A stretch of 64,000 nt of DNA from Clostridia bacterium (GCA_017549285.1 JAFYVE010000053.1:62001-126000); one strand, 5' to 3'. Shown: positions 1 to 8,698, counted from the first letter of the stretch. A program made the numbers and translations. Notes: a model not told the origin generated them from the letters alone.

Positions 1-2
1 TT

Positions 3-929
3 AAAGACGGCTCAACCATCAATGTATGTGTCGGTGAAGCAGAAGATGACCCGAAATTTGTTATAACAGACCTTCTTCCCCATCTTGGCGGTGAACAGAA
101 TAAGAGAACACTCAGAGAGGGTATCAGAGGCGAGGAGCTTAATGTTCTTGTGGGTTCACGTCCTTTCAAGAATGAAGAATGTGCAGAGGCAGTAAAACTC
201 AACATTCTCAGCATCCTTTATGAAAAGTACGGCTTCACAGAAGCTGATTTCCTTTCAGCTGAATTTGAAGCAGTACCTGCATTCAAGGCATGCGATATCG
301 GTTTTGACAGAAGTATGATCGGTTCTTACGGTCACGATGACAGAGTATGCGCTTATCCTGCAGTTATGGCGGCTCTTGATGCTGAAAATCCCGATTACAC
401 AATCATGTCAGTTCTTACTGATAAGGAAGAAACAGGCAGTGACGGTAACACAGGTCTCAATTCATCATATATGGCATATTTCATCAACTATCTTGCTGCT
501 ATGGAAGGCTATGACGGATATGAAGTTATCCGCAAGTCAGAATGTCTTTCTGCAGACGTTACAGCGGCATTTGACCCCACATTCCCCGATGTTATGGAGA
601 GAAGAAATTCAGCATTCATCAACAAGGGTGTTGCAGTTATGAAGTATACAGGCTCAGGCGGTAAGGGCGGAACATCAGATGCATCTGCAGAGTTCATGGG
701 CAAGGTCCGTGCTATGCTTGACAACGCAGGTGTTGTATGGCAGGTAGGCGAGCTCGGTAAGGTTGATGCAGGCGGTGGCGGAACAGTTGCAAAATATGTT
801 GCAAACCTCGATATTGATGTTGTTGATATCGGTGTTCCCGTTCTTTCAATGCACGCTCCCTTTGAAACTGTCTCAAAACTTGATGTCTATATGGCATATA
901 AGGCATTTTCTGAATTCTTTAAACAGTAA
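3..929 (+). CDS. M18-family aminopeptidase, 5'-truncated by the window edge
   Basis: C-terminal part of a zinc aminopeptidase of family M18, which removes N-terminal (often acidic) residues from peptides in the cytosol. The frame is open from base 3, so the gene begins outside the window; an internal GTG at 150 is not the real start. Visible family motifs are GHDDRVCAY (metal-ligand His/Asp region), DKEETGSDGNTG (catalytic/metal Glu pair) and the C-terminal SMHAPFETVSKLD with its His ligand. The frame ends at TAA 927-929 and is followed by two terminators in a row. The family call is firm; substrate preference cannot be read from the sequence. Confidence 0.9.
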   Translation, partial: KDGSTINVCVGEAEDDPKFVITDLLPHLGGEQNKRTLREGIRGEELNVLVGSRPFKNEECAEAVKLNILSILYEKYGFTEADFLSAEFEAVPAFKACDIGFDRSMIGSYGHDDRVCAYPAVMAALDAENPDYTIMSVLTDKEETGSDGNTGLNSSYMAYFINYLAAMEGYDGYEVIRKSECLSADVTAAFDPTFPDVMERRNSAFINKGVAVMKYTGSGGKGGTSDASAEFMGKVRAMLDNAGVVWQVGELGKVDAGGGGTVAKYVANLDIDVVDIGVPVLSMHAPFETVSKLDVYMAYKAFSEFFKQ

Positions 930-938
930 ATCTATAGC

Positions 939-969
939 AAAAGGACCCGGAATTTCCGGATCCTTTTTT
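939..969 (+). terminator. Rho-independent terminator after the aminopeptidase gene
   Basis: Stem of AAAAGGA-CCGGAA against TTCCGG-TCCTTTT followed by a run of T, ten bases after the stop codon. Confidence 0.85.
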
Positions 970-1004
970 GTATGCCTTGTATGAGTTTGGAAAAAATAAA
1001 CATC

Positions 1005-1035
1005 GGGCGGTGGTTCCCCACCGCCCTGTTTTTTT
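1005..1035 (+). terminator. Second terminator in tandem
   Basis: Perfect GGGCGGTGG/CCACCGCCC stem with a TTCC loop, followed by TGTTTTTTT on the plus strand. It lies 36 bases after the first terminator, so the plus-strand unit is doubly closed before the foreign-looking gene at 1073-1942. Confidence 0.85.
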
Positions 1036-1053
1036 GCTTTAATTGTCAATCAC

Positions 1054-1064
1054 AGAACAGTCCC
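1054..1064 (-). repeat. REP-like motif, left flank of the orphan gene
   Basis: AGAACAGTCCC, the inverted counterpart (10 of 11 bases) of GGGACGGTTCT at 2018-2028. The pair brackets the AT-rich gene 1073-1942. Confidence 0.4.
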
Positions 1065-1072
1065 ATGGTTGG

Positions 1073-1942
1073 TTATAGAGCAGTCCTCTGATTGGTTTCT
1101 GTTGGATTGTTTGCTTCTACAATAGGTGAAAAAGTAACCCCACCAACGAGTTTGTGTTTTTTTAGTAGTTGATAGAAACGTTGAGAAATAATATACAGCG
1201 GATATGCAATACCTTCTCCAAAAATTCGCTCTGTTACATATAAATCACTATGTGTTTGAATTTTATCAAAATCTAAATGCAACTGATATGCGTTGTCAAT
1301 AAAATATTGTTCTTTACCGCAAATTTCGCAAACTTGTCGTTTTTCTCCATATCCGAAAACTATACATTGATTATTTAATTTGTTTTTTGATGACATCTGG
1401 TATATATGTTTACTAAAATCTCTATTTTTAAGAATAACATTTTTAAAATCAATTCCTGTAAGAGAATTAGAGTTTGCTAACTCATATACTCTATAATCCG
1501 TAAAGATTTCAGAGAATCCGGTAGATTCTGCCCAGAATGCTGTCTGAGAATTTGAAGATGGTTCTTTTTTAATAACAAACAATTCTTTCTGCTCTTCATG
1601 CTTACTTATAATTTCGCCTGATGAGTTTGTCCATTTGCATGTATACTCATAGGCATCATCATTCAATATGTCAATGCATTGTTTTTTAGGGGTCATTACT
1701 AATAGTTTTGCATTTGATAATTCGGATGCGGAAAACTCTGCAATCATTATTGGGCTGTTAACATTCATTTTTTGAAGCTCTTCAAAATAGTAATTTAAAT
1801 TCTCTGTTGTACTCCAAAGATTAAAAATAACTAAAGGTAAAAAAGAGTCTTCACCGCTAACTTTGTAAGAAATATTATTTTTATTTAAAAAATCAACTAA
1901 TTCAGATTCACATTTATCACAGAAATAATATCTATATCGCAT
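1073..1942 (-). CDS. Orphan CxxC-containing protein, possibly immunity-like
   Basis: I do not recognise this 289-residue protein with certainty. It has an N-terminal CDKC (residues 8-11) and a second CEIC pair near residue 205, consistent with one zinc site built from two CxxC knuckles. The C-terminus carries RFYQLLKKHKLVGGVTFSPI, which resembles the end of Imm11/DUF1629 and 'double-CXXCG' proteins linked to polymorphic-toxin immunity. No signal peptide or membrane segment is seen. The gene is markedly AT-rich (AAA, TTT and ATT codons dominate) compared with its neighbours, stands alone, and is flanked by short inverted GGGAC(G/T)GTTCT motifs. It is therefore probably acquired. Immunity function is inference from a C-terminal resemblance only; no toxin gene is adjacent. 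Confidence 0.6.
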   Translation of the reverse strand: MRYRYYFCDKCESELVDFLNKNNISYKVSGEDSFLPLVIFNLWSTTENLNYYFEELQKMNVNSPIMIAEFSASELSNAKLLVMTPKKQCIDILNDDAYEYTCKWTNSSGEIISKHEEQKELFVIKKEPSSNSQTAFWAESTGFSEIFTDYRVYELANSNSLTGIDFKNVILKNRDFSKHIYQMSSKNKLNNQCIVFGYGEKRQVCEICGKEQYFIDNAYQLHLDFDKIQTHSDLYVTERIFGEGIAYPLYIISQRFYQLLKKHKLVGGVTFSPIVEANNPTETNQRTAL

Positions 1943-2289
1943 TCAGAATTCCTCTATCTTTTGTTTTTAAGAATTGTATAAAGAACTGAACCAAAAAGTT
2001 GCGGAGGAAAAAGACAGGGGACGGTTCTATGTCTTATACCTGTCTTGCACCCTGTCTTGCATTGCATATCTGTAAGCATGCTGTTATGCGGAGTCTTGCC
2101 TATAATCAGTATATCACCGGTATATTTGATTGTCAATTATTTAAGAGCATTCTGATTGCGTTCATCACTTTTGTGCTGATTTTTTTTGCATTATTTTGTC
2201 AATTGCTTGAAATGAATTCTGTATTGTGATATTATATATTAGTTAAGATATAATATAATGAGATTATTATATATCCGGAGGCACTTCTT
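1943..2289. other. Intergenic region between orphan gene and LCAT-like gene
   Basis: 347 bases without a convincing gene. It holds the REP-like motif at 2018-2028 with short direct repeats of TGTCTTGC. Near 2249-2259 there are two overlapping TATAAT boxes that probably drive the downstream gene; the -35 is poor (TTGTGA at 2224, 19-base spacing). The ribosome binding site CCGGAGG is at 2275-2281. Open frames in this stretch look fortuitous. Confidence 0.6.
2018..2028 (+). repeat. REP-like motif, right flank of the orphan gene
   Basis: GGGACGGTTCT within AGACAGGGGACGGTTCTATG, a wording common in repetitive intergenic and IS200-associated sequences of Firmicutes (established knowledge). TGTCTTGC then occurs twice just downstream, as CCTGTCTTGC around 2040 and 2051. 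Confidence 0.4.
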
Positions 2290-3600
2290 ATGAATAAAAA
2301 TCCCGTTATTATCGTTCCCGGTCTTGGTCGTTCAAAGCTTGTTCTTTGCGATGATTCAGGTAATAAAATAAAAAATGCATGGCCTTTTGAACTTGATACA
2401 AAGGCAATTCTTGATGAACTCAAGGGCTCACTTATGAAGCTGATGCTTTTCAGAAAAGATGCAGGTTTTTCTGACCGCATTGCAGATATTGTAAGGGAAG
2501 TTGCAGAACCTCTTGCGCTCAATCCCGACGGAACAAAAAAGCACAACATAAAAGCTGTTGAATTCAGAAAACCCGTTTCTGAATGTTCTGCCGAAGAAAA
2601 ATCATTTATATATAAAGCCGTTCCCGTCGATATGTTCGGTGAAAAACTCAGCGAAGATAAGCTTTTTTACTTTGCTTATGACTTTCTCGGTGATATCGGT
2701 GATATTGCCGCTTCACTTGATTCATTCATTTCGTTTGTAAAAGAAAAAACAGGCAGTGAAAAGGTTGACCTTCTTGTTGTAAGTACGGCAGGTTCCGTTT
2801 TTAAAGCATATCTCAAGGATTATTCATTAAAATCAGACATCGGCAAGGCAGTCTGTGTTGCCGCAACTCTTGACGGTGTATCACTTGTTGCCGATATTTA
2901 CGAAAATAAACTCAATCTCGATAACCCGATGAGCCTTCTTTCTTCAGTCGGAGGAAAAGCCGCATCGCTCGGTCAGATGGCAGGTATGATTCCCGAAGAA
3001 GTTATAAACAATGTTATTTCAAAGAGTATTGATGTTATAAAAACTCTGATTCTTGATAACTGCACGGCTCTGTGGTCTCTTGTTCCTTCATCAAGAACAG
3101 AAAATGCACTCTCAGCCGTAAATGTAAACGATGTTCTCAGAGAAAAAGTAAGAACGATCAATTCTTATGACTTTGCTTCATATCTTTCAGAAAATGAAGT
3201 TTATGCCGTAGGTGGTTGCGGAAAAAATCTTCCCCCTGTGGTTGCATCTTCATATGTTGATTGTGACGGTCTTGTTGATACTGCATCGGCAACTTACGGT
3301 GTGGCAACAGACAAAGTATGGCTTTACAGAAATCAGGCTCACGATTCGGTTCTTTATAACGATTCCGTTATGTCACTTGTGCTTAAAATTCTTTGCGATG
3401 AAGATGTTTCGGAATATCCGAGAGAAAACGGAGCCCGTAATGTGAAGAAACTTAAAAATGAGCTTATTCCGAAAATTGAATCTGATGAAAATGCAAAGGC
3501 TTATGTTGAAGAATATAAAAATATGCTCGGCGCTGTTGTTATTACTGATGATTCACAGGTAAAAGAGCTTGAAAATAAAATTGAAAGTCTGAATTCATAA
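2290..3600 (+). CDS. Cytosolic LCAT-like alpha/beta hydrolase
   Basis: A 436-residue protein of the lecithin:cholesterol acyltransferase/PDAT-like fold, a group of lipid acyl hydrolases or transferases. It opens with VIIVPGLGRSKL (oxyanion-loop region) and has no signal peptide. The nucleophile elbow is VVSTAGS, with Ser165 as the likely nucleophile although both flanking glycines are replaced. The acid is probably in DCDGLVDTASA, which matches the family GDGTV motif, and the His is in NQAHDSV. It is a paralogue of the secreted protein at 39610-41478 and shares the NPDGT and WPF/FPF landmarks. The ABC genes follow after 12 bases, so a shared transcript is likely. The C-terminal ~40 residues are charged and may be coiled. 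Substrate unknown. Confidence 0.75.
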   Translation: MNKNPVIIVPGLGRSKLVLCDDSGNKIKNAWPFELDTKAILDELKGSLMKLMLFRKDAGFSDRIADIVREVAEPLALNPDGTKKHNIKAVEFRKPVSECSAEEKSFIYKAVPVDMFGEKLSEDKLFYFAYDFLGDIGDIAASLDSFISFVKEKTGSEKVDLLVVSTAGSVFKAYLKDYSLKSDIGKAVCVAATLDGVSLVADIYENKLNLDNPMSLLSSVGGKAASLGQMAGMIPEEVINNVISKSIDVIKTLILDNCTALWSLVPSSRTENALSAVNVNDVLREKVRTINSYDFASYLSENEVYAVGGCGKNLPPVVASSYVDCDGLVDTASATYGVATDKVWLYRNQAHDSVLYNDSVMSLVLKILCDEDVSEYPRENGARNVKKLKNELIPKIESDENAKAYVEEYKNMLGAVVITDDSQVKELENKIESLNS

Positions 3601-3612
3601 AGGAGAAAATTT

Positions 3613-4335
3613 ATGAACGATATAGAATACGCAATAAAAGTGCGGAATCTCAGCAAAGCATACGTCAAGGGACGTCCTGTTCTTGATGACGTATCATTTG
3701 ATATTCCTGCAGGTAAAATCGTAGGTCTTCTGGGCCCCAACGGTTGCGGTAAAACCACACTTCTCAAAATTCTTGCAGGTTGCATACACGATTATGAAGG
3801 TAAAATAATCGTAGGCGGAACTGCTCCCGGTGTTGTAAGCAAATCCGAGACAGCTTTTCTGCCCGATACTACATATCTTTCGGAATATTTCAGAACAATA
3901 GATGCCATTGACTACTTCAATGATTTCTTTTCTGATTTTGATAAAAACAAGGCTCTTGAATTTGTAAAAAGATTCAATCTTGACCCCAAACAGAAAATCA
4001 AGACCATGTCAAAGGGTATGCAGGAAAAAGTTCAGCTTCTTCTCATTATGTCAAGAGCTGCAAGACTTTATCTGCTTGATGAACCTCTCGGCGGTGTTGA
4101 CCCTGCTGCAAGAGAAAATATTCTTAATCTTATTATGAGCAACTATGCCGAAAGATCAACTCTTATGCTTTCAACACATATGGTCAATGATCTTGAGGCA
4201 AGTTTCAATCACGTTCTTATTCTCGGTCACGGTAAAGTTCTTGTAAACACATCCGTTGACAATGTCAGAAAAAGCGGAAAATCGCTTGAAGATGTATTTA
4301 AGGAGGTTATCGGAAATGATTGGGAAGTTGATTAA
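3613..4335 (+). CDS. ABC transporter ATP-binding protein
   Basis: A 240-residue nucleotide-binding subunit that energises the membrane protein encoded next to it. Walker A is GPNGCGKTT (residues 41-49), the signature is MSKGMQEKVQ in place of LSGGQ, Walker B is LYLLDEPLGG, and the switch His is in STHMVND. Single-domain length is normal, and the sequence resembles the YhcH/YtrB-type ATPases of export systems. RBS AGGAG lies 7-8 bases upstream of the ATG. Its 3' end overlaps the permease gene by 20 bases, implying translational coupling. Cargo unknown; a link to the preceding hydrolase is suggested only by adjacency. Confidence 0.9.
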   Translation: MNDIEYAIKVRNLSKAYVKGRPVLDDVSFDIPAGKIVGLLGPNGCGKTTLLKILAGCIHDYEGKIIVGGTAPGVVSKSETAFLPDTTYLSEYFRTIDAIDYFNDFFSDFDKNKALEFVKRFNLDPKQKIKTMSKGMQEKVQLLLIMSRAARLYLLDEPLGGVDPAARENILNLIMSNYAERSTLMLSTHMVNDLEASFNHVLILGHGKVLVNTSVDNVRKSGKSLEDVFKEVIGNDWEVD

Positions 4336-5143
4336 GCACGATCTCAAATCAGGCGCAAGACGTATGGGCAATATTTATCTTGCCGCACTTATTGCCAGCT
4401 GTGCTATGATTTTTTCGGCATTCATTGAAAGCGGATTTGTCCGTTTCTTAAGCACACTTGTTGTTATTGTTGTGGCATTTGTTGCCGTTATTATGACTTT
4501 TGCTTCGGTTGTTTTCGGTGCAAATAAAACTCTTTTCGGCAGGGAAGGTTATCTTACACAGACTCTTCCCGTCAGGACAAGTTCTCTGATTTTTTCTAAG
4601 TGGCTCACATCTTCAATATGGCTTCTTATAAGCTATGCTTTTGTCCTTGTGGCATTTGTTGCCATATTCTTCTACTGGACAACCGAAAATCAGGAAGGCG
4701 CACAGATTTATGATATGATTTATTCTGTAGCTCAGAGCTTTGGTCTGGGGGCTGAAACGGTTTATCAGAAAACACTTATTATTCAGGCTGTCATCGGACT
4801 TTTCAATATGTGCATATTCGTTATGTATATTCTTTTTGCTATAACTCTTTCAAATATAAGTCCTTTCCACAAGCTCGGAACAATGGGTATAATCATTTAC
4901 CTTGCTGTTGTCATTTTTGCAATTCAGGGCATATCATACGGTCTTGAAAATCTCTGTGATGTGACACTTCTTGTTGAACAGTCGGGAATTTCAATGACTG
5001 TCAGTGAAACTGCGATAAGACAGGCTGAAATGACAGGTGCATCGGCAATAGGTCTTACAGGCGTTTATTTCAAAACAATTGTAACCGTATTTCTCTATAT
5101 TCTTACCGTTCAGCTTTGCGAATCAAAGATTAACCTTAAATAA
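4316..5143 (+). CDS. ABC transporter permease
   Basis: A 275-residue membrane protein with about six hydrophobic segments (LAALIASCAMIFSAFI, FLSTLVVIVVAFVAVIMTF, WLLISYAFVLVAFVAIFFY and others). It begins MIGKLIKHDLKSGARR, typical of ABC-2 type permeases paired with single ATPases. I chose ATG 4316 because AGGAGG at 4301-4306 is nine bases upstream; a longer in-frame start at 4256 would lie deep inside the ATPase gene and has no ribosome binding site. It presumably forms the transport path for the partner at 3613-4335. Confidence 0.85.
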   Translation: MIGKLIKHDLKSGARRMGNIYLAALIASCAMIFSAFIESGFVRFLSTLVVIVVAFVAVIMTFASVVFGANKTLFGREGYLTQTLPVRTSSLIFSKWLTSSIWLLISYAFVLVAFVAIFFYWTTENQEGAQIYDMIYSVAQSFGLGAETVYQKTLIIQAVIGLFNMCIFVMYILFAITLSNISPFHKLGTMGIIIYLAVVIFAIQGISYGLENLCDVTLLVEQSGISMTVSETAIRQAEMTGASAIGLTGVYFKTIVTVFLYILTVQLCESKINLK

Positions 5144-5154
5144 GGGTAAATATT

Positions 5155-5763
5155 ATGCAGATAATTGATATTTCAAAAGATATAACAGCGTGTGAGCTCT
5201 ATCCGGGAGATCCCGAAGTCAGGCTCGAAGTTGTAAGCAATATTTCAGCCGGTGACAGTTGTAATCTTTCTTCGATTTATACGGGACTGCATAACGGAAC
5301 TCACGCAGATGCTCCTCTTCACTTCATAGAGGGTGCAGACAGTATCGATAAAGCCGATTTGTCTGTTTATATCGGTGAATGTCACGTGATTGATGTTCCT
5401 GCAGGACCTGTGACGGGGGAATATGTAAACAGATATTTTCCGTCAGATGCAAAAAGAGTGCTGATGAAATGCAACGGTAAAGCGTGGCTTATGGAAAGTG
5501 CGGCTGAAGAAATTGCTTTCAGCGGTGTGAAGCTCATCGGTACAGATGCTTTATCCGTTGGTACTCAGGGTGCGCAGGTCGGCCCGCACGTTGCGTTACT
5601 CAGAGAAAAAGTTGCAATACTTGAAAATCTTGAGCTTAAAAACGTAAAACCGGGAAAATATTTCCTTCTTGCACAGCCTGTCAAAATCGGCGGTGCAGAG
5701 GCGGCTCCCGTAAGAGCTGTGCTTCTGGCGGATTTTGTTTTCTGGTCAGGAAGTAAAGCATAA
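5155..5763 (+). CDS. Cyclase-family (KynB-like) metal-dependent hydrolase
   Basis: A 202-residue member of the cyclase/arylformamidase family, whose members hydrolyse amide or ester bonds in small cyclic or formylated metabolites. The metal-binding HNGTHADAPLHF motif (HxGTHxDxPxH) is intact and the start MQIIDISKDI is typical. The second half has the conserved IGTDALSVG region. Kynurenine formamidase itself is unlikely to be the role because no tryptophan-degradation genes are near. The gene starts 11 bases after the ABC permease and may be co-transcribed with it. Its stop codon is the first TAA of repeat R1. Confidence 0.82.
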   Translation: MQIIDISKDITACELYPGDPEVRLEVVSNISAGDSCNLSSIYTGLHNGTHADAPLHFIEGADSIDKADLSVYIGECHVIDVPAGPVTGEYVNRYFPSDAKRVLMKCNGKAWLMESAAEEIAFSGVKLIGTDALSVGTQGAQVGPHVALLREKVAILENLELKNVKPGKYFLLAQPVKIGGAEAAPVRAVLLADFVFWSGSKA

Positions 5764-5799
5764 ACAATAATTTATCGCTGTGCGATAAGTTCTGATTTG
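5761..5799 (+). repeat. Intergenic repeat R1 (shortest copy of the TAAACAATAATTT family)
   Basis: TAAACAATAATTTATCGC, a TG loop, GCGATAA, then GTTCTGATTTGA. The centre is a hairpin (TTATCGC/GCGATAA). The initial TAA is the stop codon of the gene 5155-5763. Left and right ends match those of R2 (13947-14206) and, inverted, R4 (24957-25156). Confidence 0.7.
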
Positions 5800-5816
5800 A
5801 AGAAAGGATTAAGTTT

Positions 5817-6269
5817 ATGAAAAGAATCGCAAGCTTTGAAGTTGACCATACCGTACTTGAAAAGGGAATGTATATTTCCCGTGTTGATGGTGATGTTGTC
5901 ACTTATGATATAAGAACAAGAAAACCCAATGTTGAAGAAGTTATGGATAACGCATCCATTCACACAGTTGAGCATCTTTTTGCAACATTTGTAAGAAACT
6001 CGGAATTTACCGATAAAATAATCTATTTCGGACCTATGGGATGCAGAACAGGTTTTTATTTCCTTGTCCGTGATATGGCTCACGAAGATGCAATAAAGCT
6101 CACACGTGAAGCATTTGCTTTTATCGCTTCATTTGAAGGTCAAGTGCCCGGCGTTTCTGCCGTTGAATGCGGAAATTACAGGGATCATTCACTTGAAGGG
6201 GCTGTAAAAGAAGCTGAAATGTTCCTTCCCGTTATTGAGAAAGTTACGGTTGAAAGCCTGAATTACTGA
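5817..6269 (+). CDS. luxS: S-ribosylhomocysteine lyase LuxS
   Basis: A 150-residue enzyme that cleaves S-ribosylhomocysteine to homocysteine and DPD, the precursor of autoinducer-2, as part of the activated methyl cycle. The metal-binding HTVEH motif, the catalytic Cys in GPMGCRTGF and the third metal ligand Cys in ECGNYRDHS are all present. Length is close to that of other LuxS proteins. RBS AGAAAGGA precedes ATG 5817. No pfs/mtnN gene is adjacent. Repeat R1 separates it from the upstream gene. Confidence 0.97.
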   Translation: MKRIASFEVDHTVLEKGMYISRVDGDVVTYDIRTRKPNVEEVMDNASIHTVEHLFATFVRNSEFTDKIIYFGPMGCRTGFYFLVRDMAHEDAIKLTREAFAFIASFEGQVPGVSAVECGNYRDHSLEGAVKEAEMFLPVIEKVTVESLNY

Positions 6270-6477
6270 TTTTTTGCTTTGTTTAAAATGTACAATTTTC
6301 GGGCATTTTTGGCAGTCTGAAATAACAGAAAGTATGTTCACCACAATATATTGCATAAAAAATAAGATGATATCCCGTATATCGTATGTGTTGTTTTTTT
6401 AACGGGCAAATTAAACAAAAATTAATGATAAAAAATAAATTTGATCAAATATACTTTAATTTTCTTGACGTTAGTGG

Positions 6478-6483
6478 TATAAT
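6478..6483 (+). promoter_or_regulatory. Probable murA promoter (extended -10)
   Basis: TGGTATAAT at 6475-6483 is an extended -10 element in the 281-base luxS-murA gap. No good -35 lies at the right distance, which fits an extended -10 promoter. The rest of the gap is AT-rich with nothing else evident. Confidence 0.5.
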
Positions 6484-6550
6484 AACAATGTTATAGACTG
6501 AATAATAATGCATATTTTTATGCTTTTTCAATTTTAAGGAAGTAACCGTT

Positions 6551-7852
6551 ATGGAAAAATTCGTAATTAACGGCGGAAAGAAACTCTACGGTGAGATTGA
6601 CATAAGCGGTGCAAAAAATGCCGCAGTTGCAATTATCCCTGCAACAATCCTTGCTGAGGATATCTGCAGAATTGAAAATATACCCGACATCCGTGATGTT
6701 CAGGTTATGGTCAAGATTCTTATCGATATGGGTGCAACCGTACGTTATATAAATTCAAATACACTTGAAATCGATACAAGATATATAAGATCATTTATCA
6801 TTCCTTATGAAATGACTAAATATTCAAGATCTTCTTATTATCTTCTTGGTGCTCTTCTCGGCAGATACAACCACGCAAAGGTTGCTATGCCCGGCGGATG
6901 CAACTTCGGCGGCGTAAGACCTATTGACTTCCATCTCAAAGGTTTTGCAAAGCTCGGTGCAAAGATTACAAACGACAACGGTATGATTGATGCCGAAGCA
7001 GAATCACTCAACGGTAATGTTATTTACTTTGACAAGGTTTCTGTAGGTGCAACCGTTAATATTATGCTCGCAGCGGTCAAGGCTAGAGGCCTTACAATAA
7101 TTGAAAATGCTGCAAGAGAGCCTCACATTGTTGACCTTGCTAACTTCCTGAATCTTATGGGTGCAAACGTTACGGGTGCAGGTACTGACGTTATCAAAAT
7201 CAGAGGTGTGCGTTCGCTTCACGGTTGTCAGTATTCAATCATCCCCGACCAGATTGAAGCAGGAACATATATGGTGGCTGCTGCTGCCGCCAAGGGCAAC
7301 ATCCTTATAAAGAATGTTATTCCGAAGCATCTTGAATCAATAACTGCAAAGCTCAGAGAATGCGGTGTAACAGTTGAAGAGAATGATGATTCGGTAAGAA
7401 TTATAAGTGACTCAAGAAGCGGAAACTGTAAGGTTACAGCTATGCCTCATCCCGGTTTTCCCACAGATATGCAGCCTCAGATGACAACATTCCTTGCTTT
7501 GAGTGAAGGTACAAGTATTGTTACCGACGGTGTATGGGACAACCGTTTCAGATATGTTGACCAGTTGAGCAAAATGGGTGCGACAATTCAGGTTGAAGGC
7601 AAAGCCGCAATCGTGACAGGTGTGCCTAAGCTTCAGGGGGCTCCCATCAGGGCAGATGACCTGAGAGCAGGTGCTGCGATGCTTATCGCAGGTATGTGTG
7701 CCGAAGGCAGAACCGTTATTGAAGAAATCTATCATATCGAAAGAGGATATGAAAAGGTTGTTGAAAAGCTCAGAGGCGTGGGTGTTGATATTGAAAAAGT
7801 CAATCTCCCCGATGATGACGACAAAAAAACTGTAGCAAATAACGCAGGTTAA
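6551..7852 (+). CDS. murA: UDP-N-acetylglucosamine 1-carboxyvinyltransferase
   Basis: A 433-residue EPSP-synthase-like enzyme that transfers enolpyruvate from PEP to UDP-GlcNAc, the first committed step of peptidoglycan synthesis in the cytosol. It has the start KFVINGGKKLYGEIDISGAK, the catalytic loop MPGGCNFGGVRPIDFH with the Cys that makes the enzyme sensitive to fosfomycin, and the late AGAAMLIAGM segment. Firmicutes often carry two copies (murA, murZ); which one this is cannot be told. The last ~15 residues are acidic and Asn-rich and probably disordered. RBS AAGGAAG precedes ATG 6551. Confidence 0.96.
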   Translation: MEKFVINGGKKLYGEIDISGAKNAAVAIIPATILAEDICRIENIPDIRDVQVMVKILIDMGATVRYINSNTLEIDTRYIRSFIIPYEMTKYSRSSYYLLGALLGRYNHAKVAMPGGCNFGGVRPIDFHLKGFAKLGAKITNDNGMIDAEAESLNGNVIYFDKVSVGATVNIMLAAVKARGLTIIENAAREPHIVDLANFLNLMGANVTGAGTDVIKIRGVRSLHGCQYSIIPDQIEAGTYMVAAAAAKGNILIKNVIPKHLESITAKLRECGVTVEENDDSVRIISDSRSGNCKVTAMPHPGFPTDMQPQMTTFLALSEGTSIVTDGVWDNRFRYVDQLSKMGATIQVEGKAAIVTGVPKLQGAPIRADDLRAGAAMLIAGMCAEGRTVIEEIYHIERGYEKVVEKLRGVGVDIEKVNLPDDDDKKTVANNAG

Positions 7853-7854
7853 TA

Positions 7855-7885
7855 AAAAAGGGACACTGAGAAGTGTCCTTTTTTG
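7855..7885 (+). terminator. Terminator between murA and walJ
   Basis: AAAAAAGGACACT-gag-AAGTGTCCTTTTTT, a near-perfect symmetrical stem with T-run, directly after the murA stop. Confidence 0.85.
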
Positions 7886-7906
7886 ATAGAAAAAAGAGGT
7901 GATAAA

Positions 7907-8698
7907 ATGGCAAGATTCTGTACTCTGTGCTCATCAAGCAGCGGTAACAGCTCATATATAGGTACGGGAAACGGCGGAATACTTATAGATGCAGGTACAA
8001 ATGCAAAACAGCTCACTTTGGCTCTTGAAAGCATTTCTGTTAATCCCGAAACCATTCACGGCATCTTTATAACTCACGAGCACACAGACCATATCGGAGC
8101 ACTCAGAGTTTTTGCTTCAAGATATCACATCCCTGTATATGCCACAAAAGGTACTCTCGGTGCTATGGAAAAAGGCGGACACCTCAAAGGTGACTTTTTA
8201 GCAGAAATTATCAGTGCTGAAGGTGTTGAAGTAAACGGAATGCTTGTAAAATCATTCAGAACATCGCACGACAGCGTAGAAAGCTGCGGTTACACCGTAA
8301 TGCTTCCCGATGAAACAAAAATTTCAGTCTGTACTGATACAGGCATAATCACACAGGATATAATTGATAAAGTAACGGGCAGTGACCTGATTCTCCTTGA
8401 ATCGAATCACGATAAAGAAATGCTCAATAACGGCCCTTATCCCTATTATCTCAGGCAGAGAATTCTCTCAGACTACGGGCATCTTTCAAATGAAGCCTGT
8501 GCCGAGGCTGCTTGTCATTTCGTGAATACGGGCACAACAAGGCTCATTTTAGGTCATCTGAGCCGTGATAACAATACAGCATCAACGGCACTTTCGGAAA
8601 CAAGTCTTGCACTCGGCAGAATGGGTGCGGTTGAAGGCATAGATTACCTTCTCAGCATAGCACCCGTCGGCACGGGAGAAAGAGTGGTGATTCTCTGA
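7907..8698 (+). CDS. walJ: MBL-fold hydrolase, WalJ/YycJ type
   Basis: A 263-residue metallo-beta-lactamase-fold protein. The metal motif THEHTDHIGAL (HxHxDH) is present, as are further ligand motifs around SHDSVES, CTDTGI and LGHLSRDNN. The N-terminus CTLCSSSSGNSSYI is diagnostic of the YycJ/WalJ group, proposed to act as an exonuclease linked to cell-wall and replication control. ATG 7907 is preferred over the in-frame ATG 7883 because AGAGGTG (7895-7901) is correctly spaced. The stop overlaps the rlmH start by one base. Confidence 0.88.
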   Translation: MARFCTLCSSSSGNSSYIGTGNGGILIDAGTNAKQLTLALESISVNPETIHGIFITHEHTDHIGALRVFASRYHIPVYATKGTLGAMEKGGHLKGDFLAEIISAEGVEVNGMLVKSFRTSHDSVESCGYTVMLPDETKISVCTDTGIITQDIIDKVTGSDLILLESNHDKEMLNNGPYPYYLRQRILSDYGHLSNEACAEAACHFVNTGTTRLILGHLSRDNNTASTALSETSLALGRMGAVEGIDYLLSIAPVGTGERVVIL

